DNA of 64,000 bases from Streptomyces sp. Je 1-332 (GTDB taxonomy: Bacteria; Actinomycetota; Actinomycetes; Streptomycetales; Streptomycetaceae): contig NZ_CP160402.1 in assembly GCF_040730185.1 (NCBI RefSeq), positions 7,378,001-7,442,000 of the forward strand, given 5' to 3'. The notes under the pieces were generated by a model. That model worked only from the letters and a program-made list of their open reading frames with translations, did not search any database and was not told the origin of the DNA. Both the position numbers and the translations under genes were made by a program. This document shows, in pieces, positions 44,838-53,788 of the stretch; the stretch's first letter is position 1; each line of letters starts with the position of its first letter.

Positions 44838-46250
44838 CTAGGCGTTCGCTGCCGTCGAAGCGGCGGTGAAACGGGCCTCTGTGCGGGCTGTCTCGGTTCC
44901 GACGCGGTCTACGGCGAATGCCTTCACGATGTGTTCGCCCGCAGCCATGGGTGTGGTGGGCCGCCACGTCCAGGAACCGTCGACGGTGACCCCGGCCTCT
45001 CCAAGTTGCCGACCGTGCTCCCACAGCTGCACTCGCTCGGCGCCGGGTGCGCGGCCCTCGATACGGAGTGTGTCCACGGGCACGGGAGCACCGTCGCCGG
45101 GGACGGTGACTTCCGGCGGTCGCAGGGTGTCCAACACGGTCACGACGACATCGGTGCGCTCGGACTCCGCCCCGTCGGCGTGCTGCGCGAACACCCGTAC
45201 CGTGTGCGGGCCCTTCGGCCAGGCATGACCGGGCGTCCAGGACCAGGAGCCGTCCGGGCGGACCGGGCAGTCGCCGAGGCGGCGGCCGTCCTCCCAGAAG
45301 TGGACGCGCTTGGCGTTGTGGGCGGTGCCGGCGAACCGCAGGGCGGCGCCGGGTGAACGTTGTCCGGCGGGCGGGGTGGTGACGCGCGGCCGGGGCACCC
45401 ACGTCCTGGGCGGGTCCGAGGTCGCGGCCAAGTACTCCTCGACGGCGCTGCGGTCGCCCTGGGGGTCCTCGAAGCCGTTGCGGGCGAAGCCGATGCGCGG
45501 GGCCATGCCGTCCGTCAGCAGGTTCAACAACCCCAGGACGGCGGGCACGTTGCGGCGGGCGACCTGGGTGTGGTCGGGGACGAACACGGACTCGGAGAGC
45601 ACGAAGTTGAAGTTCGTGCAACGCTCGAACAGCATCAGGTGGGGTTTGATCTGAGTGCGGTACTGCGCGTCGGAGACGGCGGAGAACACATAGATGTTCG
45701 CGTCCGTGTGCGGTGTGCCCCGCACCGTGTCCGGCAGCAGGGCGTCGAGTTCGGCCACGGCGTCGTCCGACGGCGGGCCCCCCATCATGTAGCGCGCGGT
45801 ACGGGGGTGGAGGTCGCGGACGTAAGAGCCGATGGCGAACTGCGGGGCGACGGCGACGATGTTCCCGAAGCCGTGGGCCAGCCCGAAGCGCAGCGCCGCG
45901 GTGCCGCCCTTGGAGCTCCCCAGCAGGGTGCAGTCGGCAGGGGTGAGGGAGAGCATGTCCAGGAAGCGGTGCAGCACGGCGAGTACGGACTGTTCGATGG
46001 CGAAGTCCGTGTCCCGGCACAGGTAGTAGCTGCGATGACCGTCGAACTGGTCTCGTATCCACAGGACGTTGGCGCGCTGCTGGTCCAGGACGCCGTTGGA
46101 CCAGCCGTAGTCGTCCGGCGCGTCGTAGTTGGCGAAGACGACGACGAGGTGCCGTATCCCGTTGCGGGAGTGGCGGAAGCGATAGTCGACAGGAACGGCG
46201 CCGGAGGTGTCGGTGCCGGTGTAAACGTGGCGGCGGTGAGGGCCGGGCAT
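44838..46250 (-). CDS. Asp2-like alpha/beta hydrolase with two C-terminal beta-sandwich repeats
   Basis: A 470-residue protein from ATG 46250 (GGGGAG five bases upstream). The N-terminal half (about 1-270) is an alpha/beta hydrolase with nucleophile elbow LLGSSKGGTAALRFG near residue 120, and resembles Asp2, the acetyltransferase/secretion factor of accessory Sec systems. The C-terminal half has two related Ig-like units, RVHFWEDGRRLGDCPVRPDG and RVQLWEHGRQLGEAGVTVDG, each about 90 residues. No signal peptide is seen. It is downstream of the TagF-like gene on the same strand (85-base gap), so a role in modifying a glycerophosphate polymer or glycoprotein is plausible. Confidence 0.7.
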   Translation of the reverse strand: MPGPHRRHVYTGTDTSGAVPVDYRFRHSRNGIRHLVVVFANYDAPDDYGWSNGVLDQQRANVLWIRDQFDGHRSYYLCRDTDFAIEQSVLAVLHRFLDMLSLTPADCTLLGSSKGGTAALRFGLAHGFGNIVAVAPQFAIGSYVRDLHPRTARYMMGGPPSDDAVAELDALLPDTVRGTPHTDANIYVFSAVSDAQYRTQIKPHLMLFERCTNFNFVLSESVFVPDHTQVARRNVPAVLGLLNLLTDGMAPRIGFARNGFEDPQGDRSAVEEYLAATSDPPRTWVPRPRVTTPPAGQRSPGAALRFAGTAHNAKRVHFWEDGRRLGDCPVRPDGSWSWTPGHAWPKGPHTVRVFAQHADGAESERTDVVVTVLDTLRPPEVTVPGDGAPVPVDTLRIEGRAPGAERVQLWEHGRQLGEAGVTVDGSWTWRPTTPMAAGEHIVKAFAVDRVGTETARTEARFTAASTAANA

Positions 46251-46335
46251 GGTGACTCCCCATGGACGGTCGGAGGTGGTGACTGGCGGGCCGGGCAGGG
46301 CGCGGCCCTGGAGCGGTCGGCAGGCGGTTAAGCGG

Positions 46336-49300
46336 TCAGGCCGCCCGGCGGTAGTGATCCGGCGCGTACCGACGGAGCCGGTGCGCCAGGCGGACGGACA
46401 ATGTCTCCCGCACCTTCTCCTGGCGCCCGGTCTCGAACATGCGGTCCACGACACGAGCGGTGGCGCCCCCGTCGTCCAGTCCGCAGAAGCGCTGTCGGAA
46501 GGCGCGGTAGCGGAGCCGGTGGCCGCGCTCGGTGCGGTCGAGGTCGCACAGCGCGTCCACCAGTGCGGTCGACGTCTCCAGGAGCGGGCCGGGAGCCTCC
46601 TGGGCGAAGTCGAAGTAGAAGCCGCGCAGGGTGTCGCGGTAGTGCTCGAGGTCGTAGGTGAAGAACAGCATCGGGCGACCGGTGTTGGCGAAGTCGAACA
46701 TCAGCGACGAATAGTCGGTGACCAGCACGTCGGTGACGAGCATGAGGTCGGCCATGTCGGGATGGGCCGACACGTCGAAGACGAAGCCGTCACCCGCACC
46801 CGGCACCGGGTCGACGACGTTGGGGTGCCGCCGTACCAGCAGCACGTGGTCGTCGCCGAGCCGGCGGCGGGCGTCCGCCACATCGATCCGGAAGTCGAAC
46901 CGGTACCTGCCCGCGCCGTGGTACTGGTCGTCACGCCAGGTAGGCGCGTACAGCACCGTCTTCTTGCCGTCGGGCAGGCCGAGGCGGGCGCGCACGGCGC
47001 GGGCCCGATCGTCCCGGTCGGCGGAGTACAGCACGTCGTTGCGCGGGTAGCCGGTCTGCAGTATCTCGCCGTGGAAGTCGAAGGCGCGGCGCAGAATCGG
47101 CGTGCTGAACTCGTTGGGCGACACGAGCATCGACCACTGGCGCGCCTCGCGGCCGATCCGCTCCAGATAGTCGCGGTCGGCGAAATGGACGGCCGGCATG
47201 TCGTGCCCGATCCGCTTCAGGGGGGTGCCGTGCCAGGTCTGTACGACGGTCTGGCCCTCGCGGCGGGTGAACCATCCCGGTATGTGGTTGTTGTGGACGA
47301 GGAAGCGGCTGCGGGCCATCGCCTCGTACCACTCGGGCGACCACATCCGCACCGCACGGCCCGGGGCGGGGATCTGCACCTGATCGTCCCGCACGGTCCA
47401 CAGCAGCTCCAGGTCCGTGCCGCGGCGCACCAGCTCCTCGTACACGGCACGCGGACTGTCGGAGAACTGGGTGCCGCGGAAGCTGTCGAACAGCACCGCG
47501 TCACGCAGCGGTCGCTTCTGTTCCTGCGGGAAGTACCGCGCCTGGAGCCGCTTCTGCCGGTAGGGGCCGCGGGCCGTGACGGGCATCGCGGAGAACACCA
47601 TCAGGGTGAGCTTGTCGTATCCCTGGGTCTGCGCCTCGTAGCGCCGGCCCTCCGCGTCGACGTACGTGGCAGGCAGACCGGCGAGGAGATCCCGGTGCAG
47701 CTTGACGGTGACGCGCTGCGGGTCGCCGTGCGGCTGGACGATGCTCAGCGCCAGGTCCCAGCGGCCGGAGTGCAGCGGCAGGGTGCCGGCCGGGCCACTC
47801 ATGCGCGCCGGGTCGAACGTGGCGCGGAACCGGCCGCCGACACATGTGACGGGTACGGCGTGCTCCTCCCGCTTGGCGCGTGAGCGCAGCACCAGACGCA
47901 GTGCGTCGCGCTGGCGGGGCGTCAGGTTCGCGTAGCCGGGATAGTCGCCCGCCAGGACCAGGGTTCCGTCGGCGGACCAGGAGCATCGGTCGGCGACGGG
48001 CAGCTCGGCCCGCTCCCACAGGACCAGATATCCGGCGCCGTTGCGGTGCACGACGACCTCCCGGTGCCCCCGCTCGGCCCCGCCCGAGGCCACGACGTAC
48101 ATGCCGTCCGCGGTCTCCGGGGGCACGACCGGATAGAACGGCCGCTTCCGGCCGGGTATGTGCAAAGTGGTCTTCCAGCCGTTGCCGCCGTCCCGCCAGG
48201 CACGCGGCACCGTCTCGGGGTGGGCGGAGGCGGCGGAGGCGAGCAGCGCGACGGGGAAGCGGACGGTGAACCGGCACCAGCCGTCGCCGCCGGGGCGGAA
48301 GACGACGGGCGCGTCATGCTGTCCGGCACCGGTGAGCCGGCGCAGCCGCAAGATGCCGGTGGGCGGCACCTCGTCGGCGAGCAGCACACCGTCGAGTTCC
48401 AGCTCGTCGCCGCGCATACGGTGGCCGGTGATGCGGCAACGGACCTTCTCCACACGGATCTTGAGGGAGCCGTCGACGAACAGCGGCACGATGCGGATGT
48501 TCGGCGCGACGTACTGCGACGGGGGGTGCGAGGCCGAGCAGTTGTCTCCGGCGATGACCCGCCCGTAGCGGAGCACGCCGCGGGTGAGGGAGCCCGCGGC
48601 GACGTCCCAGGTGCCCTCCACCCACCGCCCGCGGTGCTGGAGGCGCCGTGGGTCGAAGGACGCCTCAAAGCCCGCCCAGTCGTAGGAGTACCGCTTCTGC
48701 CGCGAGTACTCGGTGGCCTCGGGCGTGTACGTGCTCCTCGCGGGGATGGCGAGCATCCGGCGTTGCTTGCGGTGACGGACGACGAGGCCCTTCACGGTGT
48801 CGCGGCGGCGGGCCGCGTCCAGGTGGTGCACGTAGGAGCGCCCGGAAAGGCGCAGGACGCCGTCCTCCCAGCGGGCCGAGGTGAGCGAGCTGCGCAGGCC
48901 CAGCTCGTCGCCGACGCGCAGCGCCTTGCGCGGCACTCCGACGGCGCGCAGGTCGGCGTAGGGGGCGTCCAGACGGGGCCGCAGCAGGCCACGCCGGACG
49001 GGCAGCGGCCCCCCGCCGCGTTCCCGTTCGATCAGCGCGACGAGTTCGTCCTTGCGTCCCGCGGCGACGAGATGCCATTTCACGCGGGCGACGGCAGGCA
49101 GGTCGTCGAGCACGTCCGCGTGAGCGGCGGCCAAGAACGCCTGGCCGGCGGCGAGGAAGTGATCCCGGAATTCCTCCTCGGCGTCGGGGAGCACATTCAT
49201 GTGCAGCATCAGGTCGCTCTTGAGGCACGCAGCGTCGTATCGCCGTTTGAAAAGGGAGTACTCCAGTTTGTTGTGCGAACCGAGGAAACGGCTGATGGAC

Positions 49301-50010
49301 TCGACGGCGGTGAACCGGTCCTTGAGATTGCCCAGTTCGGACTGGCGCTGGGTGATGGACGGGCCCGCGCCGGCGTCGCGGCGGCGCCAGAAGTAGACGT
49401 GATCGCGTACGACATCGACGGCCGCCGCACTGAAGTGCGCGTAGAGGTTGACCCAGATGTCCTCGTACAGAATGTCTTCGGGGAACGCGATGTCGTGGGC
49501 GTCCCAGAAGGAGCGGCGGAATACTTTGTTCCACACCGTGCGATCGTAGAGCAGCTCGGGGGTGCGGGTGATATGGGTGCGGCGCTGGTCGCGGTTCATG
49601 AATTCGCGGTGCAGGGGGGACTGCCAGATCCGCCGGGAATCCATCATTCGTACGTTGCCGGAGATGAAGTCCGATCCGGTGCGGCGCAGTGTCCGGATCA
49701 TCAGTTCGTACCCGGTCTCGGTGACGACGTCGTCACCGTCGAGGAAGCCGAGGAACTCGGCGTCCGTGGAAGCGGCACGAATGCCCGTGTTGCGGGCGTG
49801 CCCAGGGCCGTGCGATTCCTGCCGTATCAGGCGAAACCGGGTATCGAGGGCGCAGAACCGCTCCGCCAGCTCCGTGGACCCGTCGGTGGAGCCGTCGTCC
49901 ACGAGGATCGCCTCGAAGTCGGCAAAGCTCTGCAGGGCGAGGGAGCGCAAGCACTCCCCGAGATAAGCCTCAACGTTCTGGAATGGAACGACGACACTGA
50001 GTACCGGCAC
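46336..50010 (-). CDS. Glycosyltransferase family 2 / CDP-glycerol glycerophosphotransferase fusion
   Basis: A 1224-residue protein from GTG 50010 (AGGGAC nine bases upstream). The N-terminal GT2 domain has VLSVVVPFQNVEAYLGECLR, ILVDDGSTDGS and FLDGDDVV. A large middle region (about 380-800) is beta-rich and unassigned. The C-terminal third is the TagF/Glyphos_transf fold: WHGTPLKRIGHDM, YAPTWRDDQ, VLLVRRHPN and VTDYSSLMFDFANTGRP. It probably adds sugar and glycerol-phosphate units of a teichoic-acid-like surface polymer. GT2-plus-TagF fusions are known in Streptomyces. Followed by the Asp2-like gene. Confidence 0.85.
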   Translation of the reverse strand: MPVLSVVVPFQNVEAYLGECLRSLALQSFADFEAILVDDGSTDGSTELAERFCALDTRFRLIRQESHGPGHARNTGIRAASTDAEFLGFLDGDDVVTETGYELMIRTLRRTGSDFISGNVRMMDSRRIWQSPLHREFMNRDQRRTHITRTPELLYDRTVWNKVFRRSFWDAHDIAFPEDILYEDIWVNLYAHFSAAAVDVVRDHVYFWRRRDAGAGPSITQRQSELGNLKDRFTAVESISRFLGSHNKLEYSLFKRRYDAACLKSDLMLHMNVLPDAEEEFRDHFLAAGQAFLAAAHADVLDDLPAVARVKWHLVAAGRKDELVALIERERGGGPLPVRRGLLRPRLDAPYADLRAVGVPRKALRVGDELGLRSSLTSARWEDGVLRLSGRSYVHHLDAARRRDTVKGLVVRHRKQRRMLAIPARSTYTPEATEYSRQKRYSYDWAGFEASFDPRRLQHRGRWVEGTWDVAAGSLTRGVLRYGRVIAGDNCSASHPPSQYVAPNIRIVPLFVDGSLKIRVEKVRCRITGHRMRGDELELDGVLLADEVPPTGILRLRRLTGAGQHDAPVVFRPGGDGWCRFTVRFPVALLASAASAHPETVPRAWRDGGNGWKTTLHIPGRKRPFYPVVPPETADGMYVVASGGAERGHREVVVHRNGAGYLVLWERAELPVADRCSWSADGTLVLAGDYPGYANLTPRQRDALRLVLRSRAKREEHAVPVTCVGGRFRATFDPARMSGPAGTLPLHSGRWDLALSIVQPHGDPQRVTVKLHRDLLAGLPATYVDAEGRRYEAQTQGYDKLTLMVFSAMPVTARGPYRQKRLQARYFPQEQKRPLRDAVLFDSFRGTQFSDSPRAVYEELVRRGTDLELLWTVRDDQVQIPAPGRAVRMWSPEWYEAMARSRFLVHNNHIPGWFTRREGQTVVQTWHGTPLKRIGHDMPAVHFADRDYLERIGREARQWSMLVSPNEFSTPILRRAFDFHGEILQTGYPRNDVLYSADRDDRARAVRARLGLPDGKKTVLYAPTWRDDQYHGAGRYRFDFRIDVADARRRLGDDHVLLVRRHPNVVDPVPGAGDGFVFDVSAHPDMADLMLVTDVLVTDYSSLMFDFANTGRPMLFFTYDLEHYRDTLRGFYFDFAQEAPGPLLETSTALVDALCDLDRTERGHRLRYRAFRQRFCGLDDGGATARVVDRMFETGRQEKVRETLSVRLAHRLRRYAPDHYRRAA

Positions 50011-50191
50011 GAGGTGGGTCCCTTTCTGCCGCTCTTCCCGTTCACCACGGGAACTGGCATTACCAGAGAACCTGCCGGATGTGAGAACGCGGCCGGAGAA
50101 GGCCGTGAGACGGAGGGGAGAGACAAGGGAGATCGCTGAGAAGAAGATGTGAAACTGATGTGAGACCGGGGAACTCCGCGGTCTGCGTGAT

Positions 50192-50932
50192 CTACGCGCC
50201 GAGTTCGGGATCGAAGAGATACCCGTGGCCACGGCGTGTGTGCACAGCTGGCGGCCCCAGCGGATCAAGTTTCTTCCGCAGGTACCTTACATATGTGTTG
50301 ACGACATCCTTGCTCGCGAAGGGTGAGCCCCACACACTTGCGAGAAGCTGTTCGCGCGACAGTACCTGCCGTGGGTGACGCATAAAGAATTCAAGAAGCG
50401 CATACTCAGTACGCGACAGGTGTACTGGAGTGCCACCGCGGCTCGCCACACGCAGTTGCGGATCGAGCGTGACATCGCCGACGGTGAGGGTGTCGGCACC
50501 CGAGGCAGGCCCGGCCGCTCCGGGGTCGCCTGCGCGCTCCCAATTGCAGCGCCTGATCAGGGCGCGGACGCGAAGCTGCATCGCGGTGACATCGCTGGGC
50601 CACACCATGTAAAGGTCCACACCGGCGCCGTATGCGGCGACGTGGAGGTTCACATCGGGGTCCCGGCTGAGAATCACGGCGGGCGTACGGTAGCCCCGCT
50701 CTCGCAACTCTCGAATCACCGTGATGGCGCTGCCGTCCGAAAGGTCCTCGACGCTCATCAACAGATCGGGCTGTTCCCGGTCGGCGAGTTCGGACAGTTC
50801 GGCGGCGGAGAGAGTCGTGAGAGGTTCCAGGTCCAGCAGATCACGGCACAGCTGTGCGGCTCGGGCAGGAGGCAACGCCTCATTGCAGCCGATCAGGGCT
50901 CGCCGGAAGCGCGGGCTCTCAGGGCTGGTCAT
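50192..50932 (-). CDS. OmpR-family regulator with a degenerate (aspartate-less) receiver
   Basis: A 246-residue regulator; ATG 50932 is preferred because AGGAGG lies seven bases upstream. The C-terminal winged helix is intact (LSRTEYALLEFFMRHPRQVL, VVNTYVRYLRKKLDP). The receiver has lost its phosphorylation residues: the acidic pair is absent (RALIGCNE), the phospho-Asp position in PDLLMSVEDLSDG is Val or Ser, and the conserved Lys is Trp (VWPSD). It is therefore likely phosphorylation-independent. No histidine kinase is adjacent. It sits upstream of the polymer genes on the same strand. Confidence 0.85.
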   Translation of the reverse strand: MTSPESPRFRRALIGCNEALPPARAAQLCRDLLDLEPLTTLSAAELSELADREQPDLLMSVEDLSDGSAITVIRELRERGYRTPAVILSRDPDVNLHVAAYGAGVDLYMVWPSDVTAMQLRVRALIRRCNWERAGDPGAAGPASGADTLTVGDVTLDPQLRVASRGGTPVHLSRTEYALLEFFMRHPRQVLSREQLLASVWGSPFASKDVVNTYVRYLRKKLDPLGPPAVHTRRGHGYLFDPELGA

Positions 50933-51242
50933 GATCATCCCTCCTGTCGGTTATGCGGGGATGTCATGGCATCTTGCCCTATAAGGTGCGGCGCGGCCCG
51001 CGACCTGCGCGATAGCGGCCCGGCTAGGGGCTCGCCCCTTTTTGAGAGCAGCCGGCGGGGAGCATTTGTCGCTGCGTCTGCTCGTTTCGACCGCCTCGTT
51101 CAGGGCCGGGACGGAGCGAGGGGGTCTTGCAGCCAGGGCAACGCGTCAGGCCGTGAGTTGTGCCGGTCACTCCTGCCGTGTCATCGCGGGCTTTGGCCTC
51201 TGCCGACGCGGGGAGCACGCGGGCATGGAACCCAGGGACCGA

Positions 51243-51311
51243 CCCGCGGGTGCGGGAAGCACCGCCGCGCTTGCGGAGAGAAATCGATTTTCGGGGTTCC
51301 GCACCCGCGGG
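51243..51311. repeat. 13-bp inverted repeat around a 43-base AT-richer segment
   Basis: CCCGCGGGTGCGG (51243-51255) and CCGCACCCGCGGG (51299-51311) are perfect arms. The inner segment contains AAATCGATTTT. It lies in the 590-base gene-free stretch 50933-51523, where I see no convincing coding frame. It could be a structured small RNA, a terminator, or a mobile-element trace. Confidence 0.5.
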
Positions 51312-51523
51312 GTGCCAGGCTCTGCAGCGCAGAGCGGCGACCAGCGGCCGGAACGCCGCCCGGCTCGCCGCCGAAACTCCCGCGCTCTTCGTCTTCTCTG
51401 TCAAGTCCTGCATGTTGAACGAACCACGCCCTGTCGAGCGCTTCACTCGGCCTTGGCTGAGTGGGCGGCGCCGGGGCCCCCGGTGCGGCAGACTCCGTGA
51501 TGGATCTGTCGCACTACGCGATG

Positions 51524-51847
51524 TCAGGCGTTTGGATCAGCTTCCGAGACGATCTCGTTGGCGTCCCGCAGTCGCATGCTGCCGCCAACTGCTTCCCGTA
51601 CGGCCTTCACTGCTGCGACGTGGTTGGCTCCGGGAGTGATGCCGGCCTCGCTCAGGACGTTGCGAACCCATCGGGTCCGCACCTCGGTATCGGTCAGGCG
51701 CTGTTCCTCGGCGACTAGTTGAGCGGCGTGCTCCAGGCCGGGTCGCTCCTGTGGGGAGGCTTCGGCCAGAGCGTGTTGGATTGCCGCGGCGATCACGTCG
51801 GCTTCGCGCAAGACGGTCAGGGGTGGTTCTTTGCCAGGTCCGAACAT
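51524..51847 (-). CDS. Conserved hypothetical protein, alpha-helical
   Basis: 107 residues from ATG 51847 with AAGGATC upstream. It is acidic and strongly helical (LREADVIAAAIQHALAEASP, HAAQLVAEEQRLTDTEVRTR), with no signal peptide or membrane segment. I do not recognise it, and no helix-turn-helix is evident. It is followed by an intergenic region rather than a neighbour in operon. Codon use is as in native genes. Confidence 0.55.
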   Translation of the reverse strand: MFGPGKEPPLTVLREADVIAAAIQHALAEASPQERPGLEHAAQLVAEEQRLTDTEVRTRWVRNVLSEAGITPGANHVAAVKAVREAVGGSMRLRDANEIVSEADPNA

Positions 51848-52064
51848 GTGGGGGGATCCTTGCTTACTCGGTGGACGAGATCGCACCACAATTGGCCCCC
51901 CACGATGACCGCGAGCAGTTTGCAACCGGCGTCGACCTCCTCCTCGCAGGCATCGCTGTCACCGCACACCCGCGCGAGGCCCGACTGCCTCGATGACCGC
52001 GCCTGTCAGGGAAGGAATGACTTGTCCCCTGCCCGACAGGCGAACCGTCGCACCTGGCCGCGAG

Positions 52065-52955
52065 TCAGGCGCGGCGGGCGGCCCACACCGTGCGCTCGGT
52101 GCGTACGGCGAGGTCCTCGCGGAGCAGCAGGCTGTTCGGGCTGCTGGTGTCCAGGAGCTCGTCCAGTGCGGCGAGGTCCTCGGGGCTGAGAGCCGGGGCG
52201 GCGACGCTGCGAATTCGCTGCAAAATGCCGTAGGCGTAGCGGCCGACCGCTTCGCTGCGCGCCCCTGTGACGCTGACAGTGAGGGTGCGATCGTCCTCGA
52301 CGGTGAAGTCGGCGGCGGTCAGCATCGGCCCCCAGTCGGCGCCGCGGTGCGGAAGGCGCTCGGCGTGGAAGCTGTTGGTCGCAGCATGGGCGCGCTCTTC
52401 GAGGCCGGGCCGGTTCTCCGGGGCGTGGGCGGGCAGGAAGCGGGGGACGCCCGCGAGCTCGACGACGGCGAACAGGCCGCCAGGGGCGAGCAGTTCGCGG
52501 GCGTTTCGCAGGGCGCGTTCGGGGTTCGCCATGTGGTGCATCGAGGCCGAGGCCCACACCAGGTCCGGCTGACCGAGGTCGGGCCAGTCGTCGTGGTCGA
52601 GGTCGGCCTGCACGGTCCGTACGCGCTCCTGGATGTCGCGGGCGCATGCCTTCTCGCGCAGGAGCTTCAGGTGCTCGGCGGAGGTGTCGACGGCGGTGAT
52701 GTGCGCATCGGGGAAGCGTTCGAGGAGGGCGAAGGTGCCCGCGCCGGTGCCGCAGCCCAGGTCCACGATGTGGCGGGGCTCGTCCTTCAGCGGCAGCCAG
52801 GCCGTGATTGACGCAATGTGTTCGGCGAGCACCTCGGCATCCAGGTCGAGGATCTCCGCCTGACCGCCGTCGCTGTGCGCATGGTGTCCGCCATGGCCGT
52901 GGGGGTGATGTCCGCCGTTGCCGTGGTGGGGGGTGTGCTGATGAGTGTGGGTCAT
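52065..52955 (-). CDS. Class I SAM methyltransferase with His-rich N-terminal tail
   Basis: A 296-residue protein from ATG 52955, GTGGAG four bases upstream. Residues 1-28 hold 12 His (HTHQHTPHHGNGGHH, HGHGGHHAH), and the SAM fold VDLGCGTGAGTFALLERFPD follows near residue 64. The later motif WASASMHHMANP and the C-terminal region resemble small-molecule or Trm-like methyltransferases. The tail looks like a metal-binding appendage and is not part of the methylase fold. The nearest gene upstream, also on the minus strand, is the XRE-cupin regulator. Confidence 0.8.
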   Translation of the reverse strand: MTHTHQHTPHHGNGGHHPHGHGGHHAHSDGGQAEILDLDAEVLAEHIASITAWLPLKDEPRHIVDLGCGTGAGTFALLERFPDAHITAVDTSAEHLKLLREKACARDIQERVRTVQADLDHDDWPDLGQPDLVWASASMHHMANPERALRNARELLAPGGLFAVVELAGVPRFLPAHAPENRPGLEERAHAATNSFHAERLPHRGADWGPMLTAADFTVEDDRTLTVSVTGARSEAVGRYAYGILQRIRSVAAPALSPEDLAALDELLDTSSPNSLLLREDLAVRTERTVWAARRA

Positions 52956-53084
52956 GACTCCACCGTAAGCCGACCATGCGCCTGCCGCACGTCTCGTTGC
53001 GTATAAAGCAAAGAGGTGGTTTGGTGCACTGCCTCGCACGCAAGATCGCCCGCTTTGCCGGGCCTCCCGCCCGGCCGCGGCCCA

Positions 53085-53699
53085 CTATGCGCAGGGGCCC
53101 TGGGCGCCTGTGCAGTCGGCTTCGGAGTCGTCGGTGCCGGCGTCTTTCTGGTGGCCGCGGCGGGCGTCGCGGTCGAAGATGCCCAGGATCTCGCAGGGTC
53201 CGCCTTCGGCGCCGATGGCGTGCGGCATCATGGTGGGGAACTCGGCGGCCTGGTTGGTCTCGATGCGAAAGCGCCGGTGGCCGAGCATGAGGACAGCCCT
53301 GCCGGACAGTACGACGAGCCATTCCCGGCCGGGGTGGGCGCGCATACGGGCCGGGTTGTCGGGCGGCGGGTCGGTCATCCGCTGGCGCATCACGGTCATG
53401 CCGGGGTCGCCCTTTATGGGCCAGCGCATCAGCCCGTGGGCGCCGTCGATCATCGGGCTGATGACGACGTCGTCGGCGGCGTTCTCCACGAGCTGGTCCA
53501 AGGTGGTGTCCAGGGCGCGGGCGAGAGTGACGAGCTGGTCCAGGGCGAGGCGGCGCTGACCGTTCTCGATGCGGCTCAGTGAGGACTGGCTGAGGTCGGC
53601 CCGGGAGGCCAGCTCCTCCAGGGACCAGCCCTGTGCGACGCGCAGCGCGCGGATCCGTTTGCGTACGAGGCTGTCCAACTGCCCATCTTCTTGCTTCAT
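53085..53699 (-). CDS. XRE-family regulator with C-terminal cupin sensor
   Basis: A 204-residue protein; ATG 53699 is chosen because TATGAT ends seven bases ahead, with no ribosome site (leaderless). ATG 53711 is the alternative. The HTH is at residues 10-62 (SLEELASRADLSQSSLSRIE), and the cupin domain (90-175) includes HPGREWLVVLSGRAVLML. Such regulators sense small ligands. It is divergent from a flavoprotein and MFS exporter and probably controls both. Confidence 0.82.
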   Translation of the reverse strand: MKQEDGQLDSLVRKRIRALRVAQGWSLEELASRADLSQSSLSRIENGQRRLALDQLVTLARALDTTLDQLVENAADDVVISPMIDGAHGLMRWPIKGDPGMTVMRQRMTDPPPDNPARMRAHPGREWLVVLSGRAVLMLGHRRFRIETNQAAEFPTMMPHAIGAEGGPCEILGIFDRDARRGHQKDAGTDDSEADCTGAQGPCA

Positions 53700-53706
53700 A
53701 GGCAAC

Positions 53707-53712
53707 ATCATA
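53707..53712 (-). promoter_or_regulatory. -10 hexamer for a leaderless XRE-cupin transcript
   Basis: TATGAT on the minus strand ends seven bases before ATG 53699 and there is no Shine-Dalgarno. No clear -35 is seen. The intergenic region also holds GCCC-N12-GGGC. Confidence 0.4.
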
Positions 53713-53788
53713 TGCCCTTGATGCAAAACGGGCTTAACGTCGAACCCAGGTGGTCCGGACGGGACCAGGTACGACGAAAGGGCACGAC

